Assembly: GCA_963843315.1 (NCBI GenBank)
Contig: CAWJJU010000007.1
Span: 186,001-250,000 of the forward strand
DNA from: JAWVFM01 sp963843315
GTDB taxonomy: Bacteria; Actinomycetota; Thermoleophilia; Solirubrobacterales; 70-9
Direction: 5' to 3'
DNA: 64,000 bases
Positions 49,609 to 59,591 of this stretch are shown in pieces. Below the pieces are notes generated by a model. The model did not search any database. It worked only from the letters and a program-made list of their open reading frames with translations, and was not told the origin of the DNA. Position 1 is the first letter of the stretch. Each line of letters starts with the position of its first letter. The position numbers and the translations under genes are program-made.

Positions 49609-50850
49609 CTAGGGACTGAGCGTCTCGGCCTGCTCGAGCATGCGCGTCTCGCGCGGCAGAAGGCCGAGCGCCGTCACCGCCACGGCGATCGCGGCGCCGC
49701 CCAGCAGCACGGTCTGCGCGCCGATCGCCGACGCGAGCGGGCCCGCCAGCAGGTACCCCAGCGGCAGCAGCCCGAGCGAGAGCATCCAGTCGAACGAGGT
49801 CACGCGCGAGAGGCGGCTTGGGGGGATTCGCTGGGCCAGCGCCGTGAGCCACCACACCTCGAAGAGGGCGACGCCACCGCCGCCGAAGGCAGCGGTGGGC
49901 AGAACCACCCACTGGGTGACGCCCAGGGCGTAGAGCAGGAAGGCCGCCGGCCACACGATGCAGAACAGAAAGCCGGTTCGCATCGGGTAGCGCGGGCGCC
50001 AGCGGATCGCCAGCAGCGAGCCGACGATCGTCCCCGCGCCGAAGGCGGCCGAGACCACCCCGAACACCGCCAGATGGCCGTACTGCTGGCGGCCCACGAC
50101 CGGGCCGAGGACCTCCCACGTCGCAAGGCCGGTGAACAGCGCGATGCTGAACGCGGCCAGCGTGGCCCACACCCACGCGCGGCTTCGCACCTCGCCGAAG
50201 CCGTCGCGGATCTCGCTCCAGACCGAAGCCTCCTCGGCGGCGCCGAGGACCGGGCCGCGGGCTCGCAGATGGACGCCCAGCAGAAGCAGCGCCGCGAACG
50301 CGAAGGTCCCCGCGTCGACCGCGAACGCCGCGCCGGCGCCGACGCCCAGCACGAGAGCCGTCGCCAGCGCCGGGCCCGCGAACTCGGCGACGCAGGTGGA
50401 GACCGACATCAGCGCGTTGGCCTCCTGGATCTCGGCCTCCGGCACGGTCTGGGGCAGCAGTGCGGTGCCCGCCGGGCGGGCGAACGCCTCGGCCGAGCCG
50501 AACGCGGCCTCGATGGCGACGATCACCCAGACCTCGGGGCTGCCGGAGAAGATGAGGATCGCCAGCAGGCCGTGCAGCGCGGCGCGGACGAGGTTGGTGG
50601 CGATCATCAGCCGGTCTCGAGGCAGCCGGTCGGCCCACACGCCGCCGACCGGCGCCAGGACCACGAGCGGCAGCGCCTGGGCGGCCAGCACCAGGCCGAC
50701 GTCGGTGGCGCTGCCCGTCAGCTGGATCACGAACAGCGCGATGCCGACGGTGATGATCCCGTCGCCCACGTCGCTCAGCGACTGCCCGATCCAGAACAGG
50801 CGAAAGTCGCGGTGCCGAAGCACGCTCCACAGAGGTTCCGTTCGGGCCAT
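49609..50850 (-). CDS. MFS transporter, MFS_3/enterobactin-exporter type
   Basis: The 413-residue protein has 12 hydrophobic segments with WSVLRHRDFRLFWIGQSLSDVGDGI at the N-terminus, GGVWADRLPRDRLMIATNLVRA as the loop 2-3 signature and RIPPSRLSRVTSFDWML in the second half. This is typical of the MFS_3 (EntS-like) group of exporters. The substrate is unknown. ATG 50850 is 18 bases from the divergent cupin gene. The frame is open upstream into ccmF only because of the ccmF frameshift. Confidence 0.85.
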   Translation of the reverse strand: MARTEPLWSVLRHRDFRLFWIGQSLSDVGDGIITVGIALFVIQLTGSATDVGLVLAAQALPLVVLAPVGGVWADRLPRDRLMIATNLVRAALHGLLAILIFSGSPEVWVIVAIEAAFGSAEAFARPAGTALLPQTVPEAEIQEANALMSVSTCVAEFAGPALATALVLGVGAGAAFAVDAGTFAFAALLLLGVHLRARGPVLGAAEEASVWSEIRDGFGEVRSRAWVWATLAAFSIALFTGLATWEVLGPVVGRQQYGHLAVFGVVSAAFGAGTIVGSLLAIRWRPRYPMRTGFLFCIVWPAAFLLYALGVTQWVVLPTAAFGGGGVALFEVWWLTALAQRIPPSRLSRVTSFDWMLSLGLLPLGYLLAGPLASAIGAQTVLLGGAAIAVAVTALGLLPRETRMLEQAETLSP

Positions 50851-50868
50851 CCTGGCTAGTGTGAGGCC

Positions 50869-51552
50869 ATGAGCGAACGTAACGCCGAACGGCCCGCCCG
50901 CGCCCTTCACATCGACCAGATCGAGGGACTCGACGGCCCCGGGACCCTCACCTGGCACCCCGTCCGCGCCACCCTGGGCATCCGCGCCTTCGGCACCAAC
51001 GCGTACACGGCGAACGAGCCGGGAGTGGACGTCGTCGAGCCCCACGACGAGGCGCCCGACGAGGGCGAGGACATCGCCGACGCCCACGAGGAGCTCTACT
51101 TCGTCGCCCGCGGCCGCGCCACGTTCACCATCGACGGCGAGCAGATCGACGCCCCCGCCGGCACCTACGTGTTCGTGCCCAACCCGCATTCGCATCGCCA
51201 CGCGGTCGCGGCCGAGGCCGGCACCACGGTGCTCAGCTTCGGCGGCCCGCCGAATTTCGAGCCCTCCGACTGGGAGTGGGCGTTCAGGGCGGCCGCGCTG
51301 CGTGGAGACGGCGATGTCGCCGGCGCCCGTGCAGCGCTCGACGACGGGCTGGCCCACCGTCCCCGGAGCCCGGGCATCCTCTACGAGCTCGCGTGCTGGG
51401 AGGCGACCCAGGGCGACCCGGACGCCGCCATTGCCCGCCTGCGCGAGGTGCGGGACCTCGACCCGGAGCGGTTCGGCTACGCCGCAGACGACGATGACTT
51501 CGCCTCGCTGCGCGAGCGCGAGGACTTTCGCGAGCTGACGGCCGGGAGCTAG
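50869..51552 (+). CDS. Cupin-TPR fusion protein
   Basis: The 227-residue protein has an N-terminal cupin barrel (DAHEELYFVARGRATFTIDGEQIDAPAGTYVFVPNPHSHRHAVAAEAGTTVLSFGG) with His and Glu metal ligands. A C-terminal TPR-like part follows (GDVAGARAALDDGLAHRPRSPGILYELACWEATQGDPDAAIARLREV). The cupin probably senses or binds a small ligand. It ends inside the last bases of ccmF on the other strand. Confidence 0.8.
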   Translation: MSERNAERPARALHIDQIEGLDGPGTLTWHPVRATLGIRAFGTNAYTANEPGVDVVEPHDEAPDEGEDIADAHEELYFVARGRATFTIDGEQIDAPAGTYVFVPNPHSHRHAVAAEAGTTVLSFGGPPNFEPSDWEWAFRAAALRGDGDVAGARAALDDGLAHRPRSPGILYELACWEATQGDPDAAIARLREVRDLDPERFGYAADDDDFASLREREDFRELTAGS

Positions 51553-53748
51553 GCGCCCTCGAGGTCGCGGGCGATGCGCGCCGCGTAGACGTCGGCCACC
51601 CGCCGGCGACGGGCCTCGGGCGCCGGCCAGATGGCGACGAGCGCGCCGATGATGGCCACCCCGCCGCCGATCCAGATCCAGATCACCAGCGGGTTGACGT
51701 TGACGCGGAAGTCGGCCGGCGGGGTGTGCCGCATGTAGTAGCCGGTGACCTCGCTGATCCCGATTCCCTGCGCGTTGGCGTAGGCCGCGGCAAGGCGCGG
51801 GTCGTTCGGCGACAGGGCGTCCCGGAGCTTCAACAGCTTGCGGTCGTTGGCGGCGATGACGCCGGAAAGCGGGTTCAGGTCGGGCTGCATCGCCGTCCAC
51901 ACGTCGCCGGACGGCTCCGTCTTGCGGCCGATCTCCGAGGTCGCCTCGCCCTCGAAGAACGAGCGAATCGGCCCCGTGCCCGGCGTGACGGTGCTGGCCG
52001 CGTAGTAGTTGCGCGAGGGCCGCAGCGTCGCGTAGTGCGACCCGTTCTTGGTCACGTTCAAAACCGCCCCGAGGGTGAGCCGGTCCTCGCTGCCCTCGAT
52101 CGCCTGCGTGGGCCTGACGTAGGTGACGCGATAGTCCCCGACCTGCGTGGACTGCCCCGGGCGAAGGCGCACGTCGCGGCTGGTCTGAAAGCTCGACGAG
52201 GCCGCGACGGCGATGAGCGCGATCGCGAAGCCGGCGTGCACGGTGTAGCCGCCGTACCGGCGGCGGTTGCGGCTGACCACGGCGACCAGCGCTTTGCCGA
52301 ACGAGCCGCCCGTGAGCGCGCGCTGGGCGCTCGCCCCTCGCCAGAACTCCTGCCCCAGGGCGGTCAGCGCGAACGCGGCCAGGCCGAACATCACGAGCGC
52401 GAATGGATGCGATCCCGCGTCCGTGAGGGCGAGGAGCAGCACGGCGACGCCCACCGCGGCCGCGGCCGGGATCGCCATCACCCGGCCGAGCGAGCTCGGC
52501 GTGATCTTGCGCCAGGCGAACAGCGGGCCGATCCCGGTGAACAGCACGAGCAGGATCGCGAGCGGCGTCGTGTAGCGGTCGAACCAAGGCGCCGCGAGCG
52601 AGGACTTGGTGCCGGTGAACAGCTCGGAGATGAGCGGGAAGAATGTGCCCCAGAAGATCACCACGCACAGCCCGACCAGCAGCAGGTTGTTGACGAGGAA
52701 GACGGATTCGCGCGAGAAGAGCGCCTCGATCCGCTTCTCGGAGCGAAGGTCGTCGAGACGGGTGGTGACGAGCACCGCCGAGCCGATGATGACCACCGCG
52801 ATCAGGCCCAGAAGCGGCGCGCCCACGGTGGAGGCTCCGAACGCGTGGATCGAGTCGAGGATCCCCGAGCGCACCAGGAACGTGCCAAGCAGCGCCAGCG
52901 TGTAGGTGCGCGCAGATCAGCGAGACGTTCCAGACCTTCAGCATCCCGCGCTTTTCCTGGACCATGATCGAGTGCAGGAACGCGGTGCCGACGAGCCACG
53001 GCATCAGCGAGGCGTTCTCGACCGGGTCCCATCCCCAGTAGCCGCCCCAGCCCAGCTCCGAGTACGACCAGCGCGCGCCGAGCAGGATCCCCACCGTCAG
53101 GCAGATCCACGCGACCAGGGCGAAACGGCGAGTCGCGCGGATCCACGTTGCGTCGAGCTTGCGGGCGACGAGCGCTCCCACGGCGAACGCGAAGGGAATC
53201 GAGAAGAGCGCGTAGCCCGTGTAGAGCATGGGCGGATGAATGGCCATCGCCGGATGGCGGAGGAGCGGCTCGAGGCCAACCCCGGCGACGGCCGGCGGGC
53301 TGAGCCGGTCGAATGGGTTGGCGCCGAAGAGCATGAGGCCGGTGAAGAACGAGGCGAGGCCGCCCAGCACCGCGGTGGCGTAGGGGACGATCTCGCGGTG
53401 GCGGCGGTGCGTGATCGCGAGCACCGCCGAGGAGGCGATCGACAGCACGAAGGCCCACAGCAGCAGCGAGCCCTCCTGACTGGACCACATGGCGGTGAGG
53501 CGATAGCCGAGCGGCGTCGTGACGGAGGAGTGATCGGCCACCACCGAGAGCGACAGGTCAGTGCGCGCGAAGGCCGCCTCGAGGATCACGACACAGGCCA
53601 CGAGCAGGCCCGCGAGCGCGTACATCGAGCGCCGCGAGACGTCGACAACGCGGCGGTCGCCCGTGATGCCGCCGTACAGCGCGGCGCCGGTGGCGAACAG
53701 CGCGACGCAGAAGGAGAGGATGAGGCAGGCGGCGCCGAAGGTGACCAC
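51549..53748 (-). CDS. ccmF: Cytochrome c maturation protein CcmF, broken by a one-base insertion
   Basis: The N-terminal part from GTG 53748 has the WWD haem-handling motif (WGGYWGWDPVENASLMPWL), AIHPPMLYTGY and multiple membrane helices. The C-terminal part, from LVRSGILDSIHAFGAS to the stop at 51549, is in another frame; removing one base in a GCGCGC run near 52910 gives LICATYTLALLGTFLVRSG, the family consensus. Repaired length is about 730 residues, longer than usual at the C-terminal end. CcmF joins haem from CcmE to apocytochrome c. It lies six bases after ccmE. Confidence 0.88.
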
Positions 53749-53754
53749 GGCGGC

Positions 53755-54201
53755 CTACTGGTCCGTGATCACGACGTGCTTGGGATCCTGGGCAGCCTGG
53801 GTGCTGTATTTGGACGGGCACTTGGTGATGAGGCTGTCCTTCTGCCCCTCCAGCGCCCCTGCCGAGGTGAGCTTGCCGGTGACGATGACCTCGCGGCCGG
53901 CGCGGAACGGGTCGGGCACCTCGCCGGTATAGCTCACCGGGACCGACTTCCCGCCGGCCGAGCCGTCCGGCTGGCGATCCGCGACCCGGAAGTCGAGCTG
54001 GCTGCCGTGGCGCTGGATCGAGCCGGGGACCACGACGCCGGTGACGTCGTAGGAGTGCCCGGGCTGGGAGGTGAGGAGCTCGGAGGGGTCCTTGGCCTGG
54101 GTGGCGGCGCTGAACGACGTGTAGACGAGCGCCGCGCCAAGGAGCACGGCGGTCGACAACGCCACGACCAGGCGAATCTTGCGCTTGCGATCGGGATCCA
54201 T
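53755..54201 (-). CDS. ccmE: Cytochrome c maturation haem chaperone CcmE, CxxxY type
   Basis: The 148-residue protein has one N-terminal helix (LVVALSTAVLLGAALVYTSF) and an OB-fold periplasmic domain (VTGVVVPGSIQ, FRVADR, VSYTGEVPDPFRAGREVIVTGKLTS). In most bacteria haem is held by His in HxxxY; here the site is Cys128-Pro-Ser-Lys-Tyr132, the CxxxY variant known from archaea and some other bacteria. It hands haem to CcmF, encoded next. ATG 54201 is the start. Confidence 0.9.
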   Translation of the reverse strand: MDPDRKRKIRLVVALSTAVLLGAALVYTSFSAATQAKDPSELLTSQPGHSYDVTGVVVPGSIQRHGSQLDFRVADRQPDGSAGGKSVPVSYTGEVPDPFRAGREVIVTGKLTSAGALEGQKDSLITKCPSKYSTQAAQDPKHVVITDQ

Positions 54202-54301
54202 CGCGGCCCGCGATTATCGCAGGGCGCCCGCCCGGCTCAGTCGCTGGTGCGCTCGACGATCACCTCGCAAAGGTCACCCCCTTCGTAAACTCGTCTTCGA
54301 A

Positions 54302-55003
54302 TTGAGCGATCCGGTTCTCCTCATCACCGGCGCGTCGACGGGTATCGGCGCCGAGACGGCCCGCCAGGCGGCCGAGGCGGGCCACCGGCTCGTGCTCGCG
54401 GCGCGAAGCGAGGACAAGCTGCGCGACCTCGCGACCGAGCTCGGGGGCGACGATCGCGCGCTCGCCGTCGCCACGGACGTCACCGAGTGGGGCGACAACG
54501 AGCGGCTCGTGAAAGTCGCACTCGACTCCTTTGGCCAGATCGACGCCGTGTTCGCCAACGCGGGTTTCGGCGCCGCCCGCGGCTTCCTGGAGGAGTCGCC
54601 CGAGCAGTGGCGCTCGATGGTGCTGACCAACGTCCTCGGCGTCGCGCTGACGATCCGCGCGACCCTGCCCCACCTGCTCGAGCGCGACGGCGGCCACTAC
54701 CTGCTGACCAGCAGCGTCGCCGGACGTCGCGCGCTCCCCGGCTCGCTCTACTCGGCGACCAAGTGGGCCGTCACGGCCATGGGCGAGGCGCTGCGCGCCG
54801 AGCTGCGGCAGATGCGCGACAACACCTCGATCCGCGTGACGCTGATCGAGCCCGGCATGGTCGACACCCCGTTCTTCGACGATCAGCCCGAGAACGCGCT
54901 GATGGCTGAGGACATCGCGGCGGCGGTGATGTACGCGCTCAGCCAGCCGGACCGCGTCGACGTCAACGAGATCCTGATCCGGCCCTCGCACCAGCCGGGC
55001 TAA
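54302..55003 (+). CDS. Short-chain dehydrogenase/reductase
   Basis: The 233-residue SDR has the cofactor motif TGASTGIG, NAGFG, Ser in LLTSSVAG, the catalytic YSATK and the IEPGMVDTPF loop. LAARSEDKLRDL after strand 2 with Arg suggests NADP(H). The substrate is unknown. TTG 54302 begins directly before the first strand. It stops next to the end of the channel-like gene, which runs the other way. Confidence 0.88.
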   Translation: MSDPVLLITGASTGIGAETARQAAEAGHRLVLAARSEDKLRDLATELGGDDRALAVATDVTEWGDNERLVKVALDSFGQIDAVFANAGFGAARGFLEESPEQWRSMVLTNVLGVALTIRATLPHLLERDGGHYLLTSSVAGRRALPGSLYSATKWAVTAMGEALRAELRQMRDNTSIRVTLIEPGMVDTPFFDDQPENALMAEDIAAAVMYALSQPDRVDVNEILIRPSHQPG

Positions 55004-56101
55004 TCAGTGCAGCGCGCGCGTCTCGCGCGTGCGCCACGCGGTCATCCGCCAGTTCTCGGTGCGCTCCTCGCGGACCCACACGGGCAGCGGCAGCTCCAGA
55101 GCGGTCGACAGCGCGAACGCGTACGGCTCGTACAGGTCGATCAGGTCGTCGAGCTTGGCCCGGGAGTCGGGGTCGGCCACGTCGACGCCTGCGCCCTCGA
55201 GCTTGGAGCGCAGGCGCTCGAAGTCGGCGGCGCCGAGGCGCTCGTGGCTGGCCTCGCGCGGAGGGGCCCGGAACGTCTGCGCGAGGTCGGCCAGGGCGTG
55301 GCGGCCGATGGCGAAGGTCACCTCCGCAGCCGGGGTGCGCTCCGGGGCGACGGCGATCGCGAACGCCGAGGCGTCGAGCACCGTCACCAGGGCCGAGAGC
55401 CAGTTCTGGTTGACGTGCTGGGAGCGGTAGAAGGCGAGGAGCGGGTACGAGAGATGGGTCTCCATCAGCTCGGCGGCCCAGGTCTCCCAGTCGGCCAGAT
55501 AGGCGTCGAGCTCGGGCCAGCCGCCCCGCTTGGCCGCTCGAAACAGGAGCGTTCCGGGGCTGGGCGGGCTGCCCGCGCGCGGGTCGAGCTGCGATACGGC
55601 CACCTCGCGGCGCGAATAGGCCTGGAACAGCGCCGGCAGGTAGCCGATCGCCCCGAAGAGCACCAGATAGCCGCAGATGGCCTCGGCGAGCTCGATCGCG
55701 CGGTCGGCCCCCGCGGTGGCGTGCAGATCGGTCGCCGCCGAGAAGAAGCTGCCCGCCGAGTAGTAGAGGTAGTCGCCGAAGCTGGAGCCTCCGGCCAGGA
55801 GGTCCGAGTTGAAGGCGTAGTGCAGGCCGGTGAAGCCGAGGATCAGCCCGAAGACCCAGGCGCCCAGCTGGATCAGCAGCCCCAGCGGCCCGAAGAACCC
55901 CAGCCACGTCTCGCGCTCGTCGCCACCGAAGCGGCGCGCCGCCGCGCGCCACAGGCGCCAGCTGCGCACGATCAGCCACCGCGCGAAGCGCGCCTCGCGG
56001 CGCACCCGCTGCGGCGAGAGGAACGAGAGGAAGAACTCCGCCAGCATCGTCAGGACCAGGGCGAGGGACGGGATTGCGACGAGCCAGCGCACGGGCGGCA
56101 C
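55004..56101 (-). CDS. Ion channel-like membrane protein with a degenerate pore filter
   Basis: The roughly 365-residue protein has an N-terminal helix (VAIPSLALVLTMLAEFFLSFL), a second (LLIQLGAWVFGLILGFTGLHYAF), a pore-loop-like stretch FGDYLYYSAGSFFSAATDLHATAGADRAIELAEAICGYLVLFGAIGYLPALF, and a soluble C-terminal half. The arrangement is that of Ion_trans_2 potassium channels, but the TVGYGD filter is replaced by FFSAATDL. It may conduct another ion or none. GTG 56101 is chosen; 56092 and ATG 56125 are possible. Confidence 0.6.
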   Translation of the reverse strand: MPPVRWLVAIPSLALVLTMLAEFFLSFLSPQRVRREARFARWLIVRSWRLWRAAARRFGGDERETWLGFFGPLGLLIQLGAWVFGLILGFTGLHYAFNSDLLAGGSSFGDYLYYSAGSFFSAATDLHATAGADRAIELAEAICGYLVLFGAIGYLPALFQAYSRREVAVSQLDPRAGSPPSPGTLLFRAAKRGGWPELDAYLADWETWAAELMETHLSYPLLAFYRSQHVNQNWLSALVTVLDASAFAIAVAPERTPAAEVTFAIGRHALADLAQTFRAPPREASHERLGAADFERLRSKLEGAGVDVADPDSRAKLDDLIDLYEPYAFALSTALELPLPVWVREERTENWRMTAWRTRETRALH

Positions 56102-56129
56102 GATAGCCCCGCTTCGTATCCTCACGCTC

Positions 56130-56657
56130 GTGCCCGGCTCGAAGCGCTACGTCGTCCTGCTGCGGGGGATCAACCTCGGCCCCCGCAACCGCCTGCGAAT
56201 GCCCGAATTTCGCGAGGCGCTCGAGGCTGCCGGCTTCGCCGACGTCGAGACGGTCGCGCAGAGCGGCAACGCCGTCGTCTCGCACCCCGGATCGGCCGAC
56301 GACACCGAGACGGCCGTCCGCAGGGTGCTGACATCGAAGTTCGGCCTCGACGTCGACGTGATCGTCCGCGGCAAGGCCCAGATGCGCCGCATCGCGGCCG
56401 ACGACCCCCTCGGCGACGTCGCGACCGACGGCAAGCTGCACTTCGTGGTCTTCTGCTCGAAGCCCGTCGACCGCTCGCGGCTGCCCGAGGCCGAGCCGCC
56501 CGAGCAAATGGTCGTGCGCAAGCACGAGGTGCACACCTGGTGCCCGAAGGGCGTGCGCGAGGGCAAGCTGATGAACCGCCTGGGCCGAAAGCCGCCCGCC
56601 CCGGTGACGACGTTCCGCAACTGGAACACCGTCGAGGCCCTGGTCGAGCTGCTCTAG
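56130..56657 (+). CDS. DUF1697 protein
   Basis: The 175-residue protein has the family start YVVLLRGINLGPRNRLRMPEFREALEAAGFADVETVAQSGNAVVS and C-terminal end GRKPPAPVTTFRNWNTVEALVELL. Those features are nearly invariant in DUF1697. The function is unknown. GTG 56130 is divergent from the channel-like gene at about 28 bases. Confidence 0.88.
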   Translation: MPGSKRYVVLLRGINLGPRNRLRMPEFREALEAAGFADVETVAQSGNAVVSHPGSADDTETAVRRVLTSKFGLDVDVIVRGKAQMRRIAADDPLGDVATDGKLHFVVFCSKPVDRSRLPEAEPPEQMVVRKHEVHTWCPKGVREGKLMNRLGRKPPAPVTTFRNWNTVEALVELL

Positions 56658-56670
56658 GCGAGCCCCGCCT

Positions 56671-58026
56671 CTAGCGCTTCGGGCAGCGGTACTCGTCGGC
56701 GCCGATGTCGGTGCGCTTGTGCGGGTGGCGCGATCCACAGTTGCCCGGCAGCCGGCGAGGTTGCCCGTCGATGTCGCGCTCGCCCTTCAGCCGTGTCCGC
56801 CCACCTCGGTCGATCATCGGAGAGCTGCCCTTCAGGTGGATGTGGTCGTGCTTCAGCTTCGGGTTCGCCGTGGTCTGGACGTCCTTGCACCCGGTGGCGC
56901 TGTGCTTCTTGGTCGGCCCTCGCGAGCGCTTGATCTTGCAGCTGTCGCCGCCGTAGAAGGCCTTGATCCCCTTGCCGCCGAGCAGGCTCGAGTCGACCTT
57001 GATCTGCGCCTTCTGGAGCTCGATGGCCTCGCCCGGGCCCCATACGGTCACGTGGCTGATCGCGGCGTCGCGCTTGGGGTCGGGCGCGTCGTAGTCGGAG
57101 ACCTGGATCCCGACCGCGTGCGAGTCAGGGTTGATCACCGCGTCGTCGCGGATCGGGTCGTTGTAGGTGGTGTCGTCGACCGCGATCCCGTTCGAATAGC
57201 CCTCGACGAGGTTGCCCTCGATGACGGCCTGCGCATCGACGACAATGCCGGCTACAAACCCGACCGGCTTGAGAACGAGCCGGTTGTTGAAGATGTCGAC
57301 GCCCAGGGCCTGCTCCGCATAGATCGACGTGCCCTGGTTCCCCGTCAGGTCGTGCGTCCCGGTGAACGTGTTGTTCGTCGCGTCCAGCGCGCCGATCGGA
57401 TTGTCGACCTGGATCCCGACCCAGAAGTCCTTGAAGCGATTGTTCCCGACGACCACGAGGCTCGGGCCGACGTCGTCGATGGCCATCTGCTGCGCGGAGG
57501 AATCGGTGAGCGGCGTCGGGTCGACGAATCTGGAGTGGTGGATGAACACCGAGGGGCTGTTGTTGTCGTCGACGTGGATCTCCTCGGGCACCGCGGCCGG
57601 GGTGTCGAAAACGTCCTCGCGGATCTGGACGGACGAATCCACCTCCATCGGCAGGTCGTCGGAGCGAATCGTGAACCCCTCGACGCTGGCGGGCCCGCTG
57701 ACCGTGATGTCCGGTTGGCCGGCACCGGAGTTGTCGAGGATCGCGGGACCGGTGGCGCCGCCGAAGTTCTTGTGGATCAGCGAGGTGTTGGCGCCGATGT
57801 CGGTGCTGTGGTTGTACGTGTAGCCACCGGCGACGAAGACGGTGTCGCCGGGCGAGACCTGCCCCAGCCCCCGGGCAAGCGTCCTACACGGGGCGGTCGA
57901 CAGCGAGCAGTCGTTGCTCGCGTCGGCGCCGGTCCCCTGGTTCACGTAGGCGTCGTGGGCGGCCGCCGTCGCCGGGACCGCGAGCCCGATCCCCGCCGCC
58001 GCTACCCCGAGCCAGACCCATCTCAT
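56671..58026 (-). CDS. Secreted parallel beta-helix (choice-of-anchor Q type) protein, downstream paralogue
   Basis: The protein of about 451 residues has a signal peptide (MRWVWLGVAAAGIGLAVPATAAA), DAYVNQGTGADASNDCSLSTAPCRTLARGLGQVSPGDTVFVAGGYTY, many short imperfect beta-helix coils, and a C-terminal block with SSPMIDRGG and RTDIGADEYRCP. This resembles exported right-handed beta-helix proteins that bind polysaccharide. ATG 58026 overlaps the upstream paralogue stop. No catalytic residues are assigned. Confidence 0.82.
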   Translation of the reverse strand: MRWVWLGVAAAGIGLAVPATAAAHDAYVNQGTGADASNDCSLSTAPCRTLARGLGQVSPGDTVFVAGGYTYNHSTDIGANTSLIHKNFGGATGPAILDNSGAGQPDITVSGPASVEGFTIRSDDLPMEVDSSVQIREDVFDTPAAVPEEIHVDDNNSPSVFIHHSRFVDPTPLTDSSAQQMAIDDVGPSLVVVGNNRFKDFWVGIQVDNPIGALDATNNTFTGTHDLTGNQGTSIYAEQALGVDIFNNRLVLKPVGFVAGIVVDAQAVIEGNLVEGYSNGIAVDDTTYNDPIRDDAVINPDSHAVGIQVSDYDAPDPKRDAAISHVTVWGPGEAIELQKAQIKVDSSLLGGKGIKAFYGGDSCKIKRSRGPTKKHSATGCKDVQTTANPKLKHDHIHLKGSSPMIDRGGRTRLKGERDIDGQPRRLPGNCGSRHPHKRTDIGADEYRCPKR

Positions 58027-59435
58027 CGCTGCCTCGGGCACTTGAACTCGTCGGCGCCGATGTCGCTGCGTGCGACCCGGTGGCGGGCCCGGCAGTTGCC
58101 GCGAAGCTTGCGCTTGTCGCCGTCGATGTCCTGCTCGAACTTGGTGTTCTCGTGCTTCGGGCCCCGGTCGATCATGGGCGACGAGCCCTTCAGGTGGTAG
58201 CCGTCTGCCTTGAGCCTGGGATTCGCGGTGGTTTGGACCCGCTTGCAGCCGGTCGGGGTGTGCTTCTTCACCGGCCCTCGTGAGTGCTTGATCTTGCAGG
58301 TGTCGCCGCCATAGGCCGCCTTGATCCCCTGCCCGCCGAGGATGGTCGAGTCGAGCTTGACCTGCGCCTTCTGCAGCTCGACCGCCTGGCCCGGCCCCCA
58401 GAGGGTGTCGTGGATGAGCTTCGCGTCGACCCTGTCGGGGTCGGGAGTGTCGTAGTCGGAGACGCTGACCCCGACGGCGGTCGCATCCGGATTGACGACG
58501 GCGTTGTCCATGACCGTGGTCACACGTTTCGCGTCACCCACCCCGATTCCCGTGGCGTAGCCGGTCACGAGATTCCGGTAGATGAAGGCGTGCTCGTCCA
58601 CCGCTATGCCCGCGGCCGCGCCGATTCCCGCCGCCTGCGAGGGAGCGCGAAGGCGGTTGCCGGCGATGCGAACGCTTCGCGCCTGGGGAACGAAGATCGA
58701 GGCCGGGCTGAAACCGACCAGCCCGTGCGTTCCCCGGAACGCGTTGTTCTGGATCTCGACGATGGCCAGCGGGTTGATCACCTCGATCGGCCCGTAGAGG
58801 TCCTTGAACGTGTTGGCCCTCATCTCGACAGTCCTCGCCGAATCGTCGTAGATGCCGAACTGCTGCGCCGAGGAGTCGGTCAGGGGCGTCGGGTCCGTGA
58901 AGCTGCTGTGGGTGATGAAGTCTTCGACGGTTGAGCTGGACGGGGCGACGTGGATGGCCTCGGGGACGGCAGCGGAGGTGTCGAACCTGTCCCTCCTGAC
59001 GACGGCGCCGGACTCGATCAGCATCGGCAAGGTCTGCGAACGGATCGTGAAGCCCGCAATCCGGTTGATATCGCCGGTGACGGTGATGTCGGGATGGGCC
59101 GCGCCGCCGTTGTCGAGGATCGCGGGGCCGGTTGCGCTCCCGAAGTTCTTGTGGACCAGGTTGACGTTGTTGCTCAGCGTCACGCTCGCCGTGTACGTGT
59201 AGCCGCCGGCGACGAAGACGGTGTCGTTTGGCGCGACCTGGTTCAGCCCTCGCGCCAGCGTCTTGCAGGGCGCAGCCGGCAGCGAGCAGTCGTTGGCCGA
59301 GTCTTGCCCCGTGCCCTGGTTCACGTACGTGTCGTGGGCCGCGGCAAGCGCCGGCGACGCGAGGACGGCCGCGCCGGCGAACGCGACCAACGCACCGGTC
59401 CGGCTCCGCCACCGGCCTGGATCCACTAGTCGCAT
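58023..59435 (-). CDS. Secreted parallel beta-helix (choice-of-anchor Q type) protein, upstream paralogue
   Basis: The 470-residue protein has a signal peptide (GALVAFAGAAVLASPALAAA) and is alignable end to end with the next gene: HDTYVNQGTGQDSANDCSLPAAPCKTLARGLNQV, GPAILDNGGAAHPDITVTG, DPTPLTDSSAQQ, and DIGADEFKCP. Six or so Cys are conserved and could form disulfides. The two genes are translationally coupled tandem duplicates. Confidence 0.82.
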   Translation of the reverse strand: MRLVDPGRWRSRTGALVAFAGAAVLASPALAAAHDTYVNQGTGQDSANDCSLPAAPCKTLARGLNQVAPNDTVFVAGGYTYTASVTLSNNVNLVHKNFGSATGPAILDNGGAAHPDITVTGDINRIAGFTIRSQTLPMLIESGAVVRRDRFDTSAAVPEAIHVAPSSSTVEDFITHSSFTDPTPLTDSSAQQFGIYDDSARTVEMRANTFKDLYGPIEVINPLAIVEIQNNAFRGTHGLVGFSPASIFVPQARSVRIAGNRLRAPSQAAGIGAAAGIAVDEHAFIYRNLVTGYATGIGVGDAKRVTTVMDNAVVNPDATAVGVSVSDYDTPDPDRVDAKLIHDTLWGPGQAVELQKAQVKLDSTILGGQGIKAAYGGDTCKIKHSRGPVKKHTPTGCKRVQTTANPRLKADGYHLKGSSPMIDRGPKHENTKFEQDIDGDKRKLRGNCRARHRVARSDIGADEFKCPRQR

Positions 59436-59487
59436 CGCGCCGCCTTTCTCCTCCCGTGGAGAACCTAACGCACCCGCAGAGCCCGAG

Positions 59488-59560
59488 AGCGGCGAACGGG
59501 TCTCGAACCCGCGACCTTCGGCTTGGGAAGCCGACGCTCTACCAACTGAGCTATCGCCGC
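59488..59560 (-). tRNA. tRNA-Gly (CCC)
   Basis: The minus strand has acceptor GCGGCGA with TCGCCGC, a D arm with GCTCAGTTGGTAGAGC, an anticodon arm TCGGC-TTCCCAA-GCCGA giving CCC, and a T arm with GGGTTCGAGACCC. No CCA is encoded. About 73 bases long. Confidence 0.95.
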
Positions 59561-59591
59561 GCTGATGCGGAGTTTACGAGCCGCCGAGCGC

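Noticed and set aside
52905..52915. Programmed ribosomal frameshift in ccmF
   Set aside because: There is no slippery heptamer, internal Shine-Dalgarno or downstream pseudoknot, and CcmF is a single-frame gene elsewhere.
49609..53748. A single 1379-codon frame that would fuse CcmF to an MFS transporter
   Set aside because: The middle section translates antisense-like low-complexity sequence; the true CcmF C-terminus continues in another frame after a one-base insertion, and the MFS protein has its own ATG at 50850.
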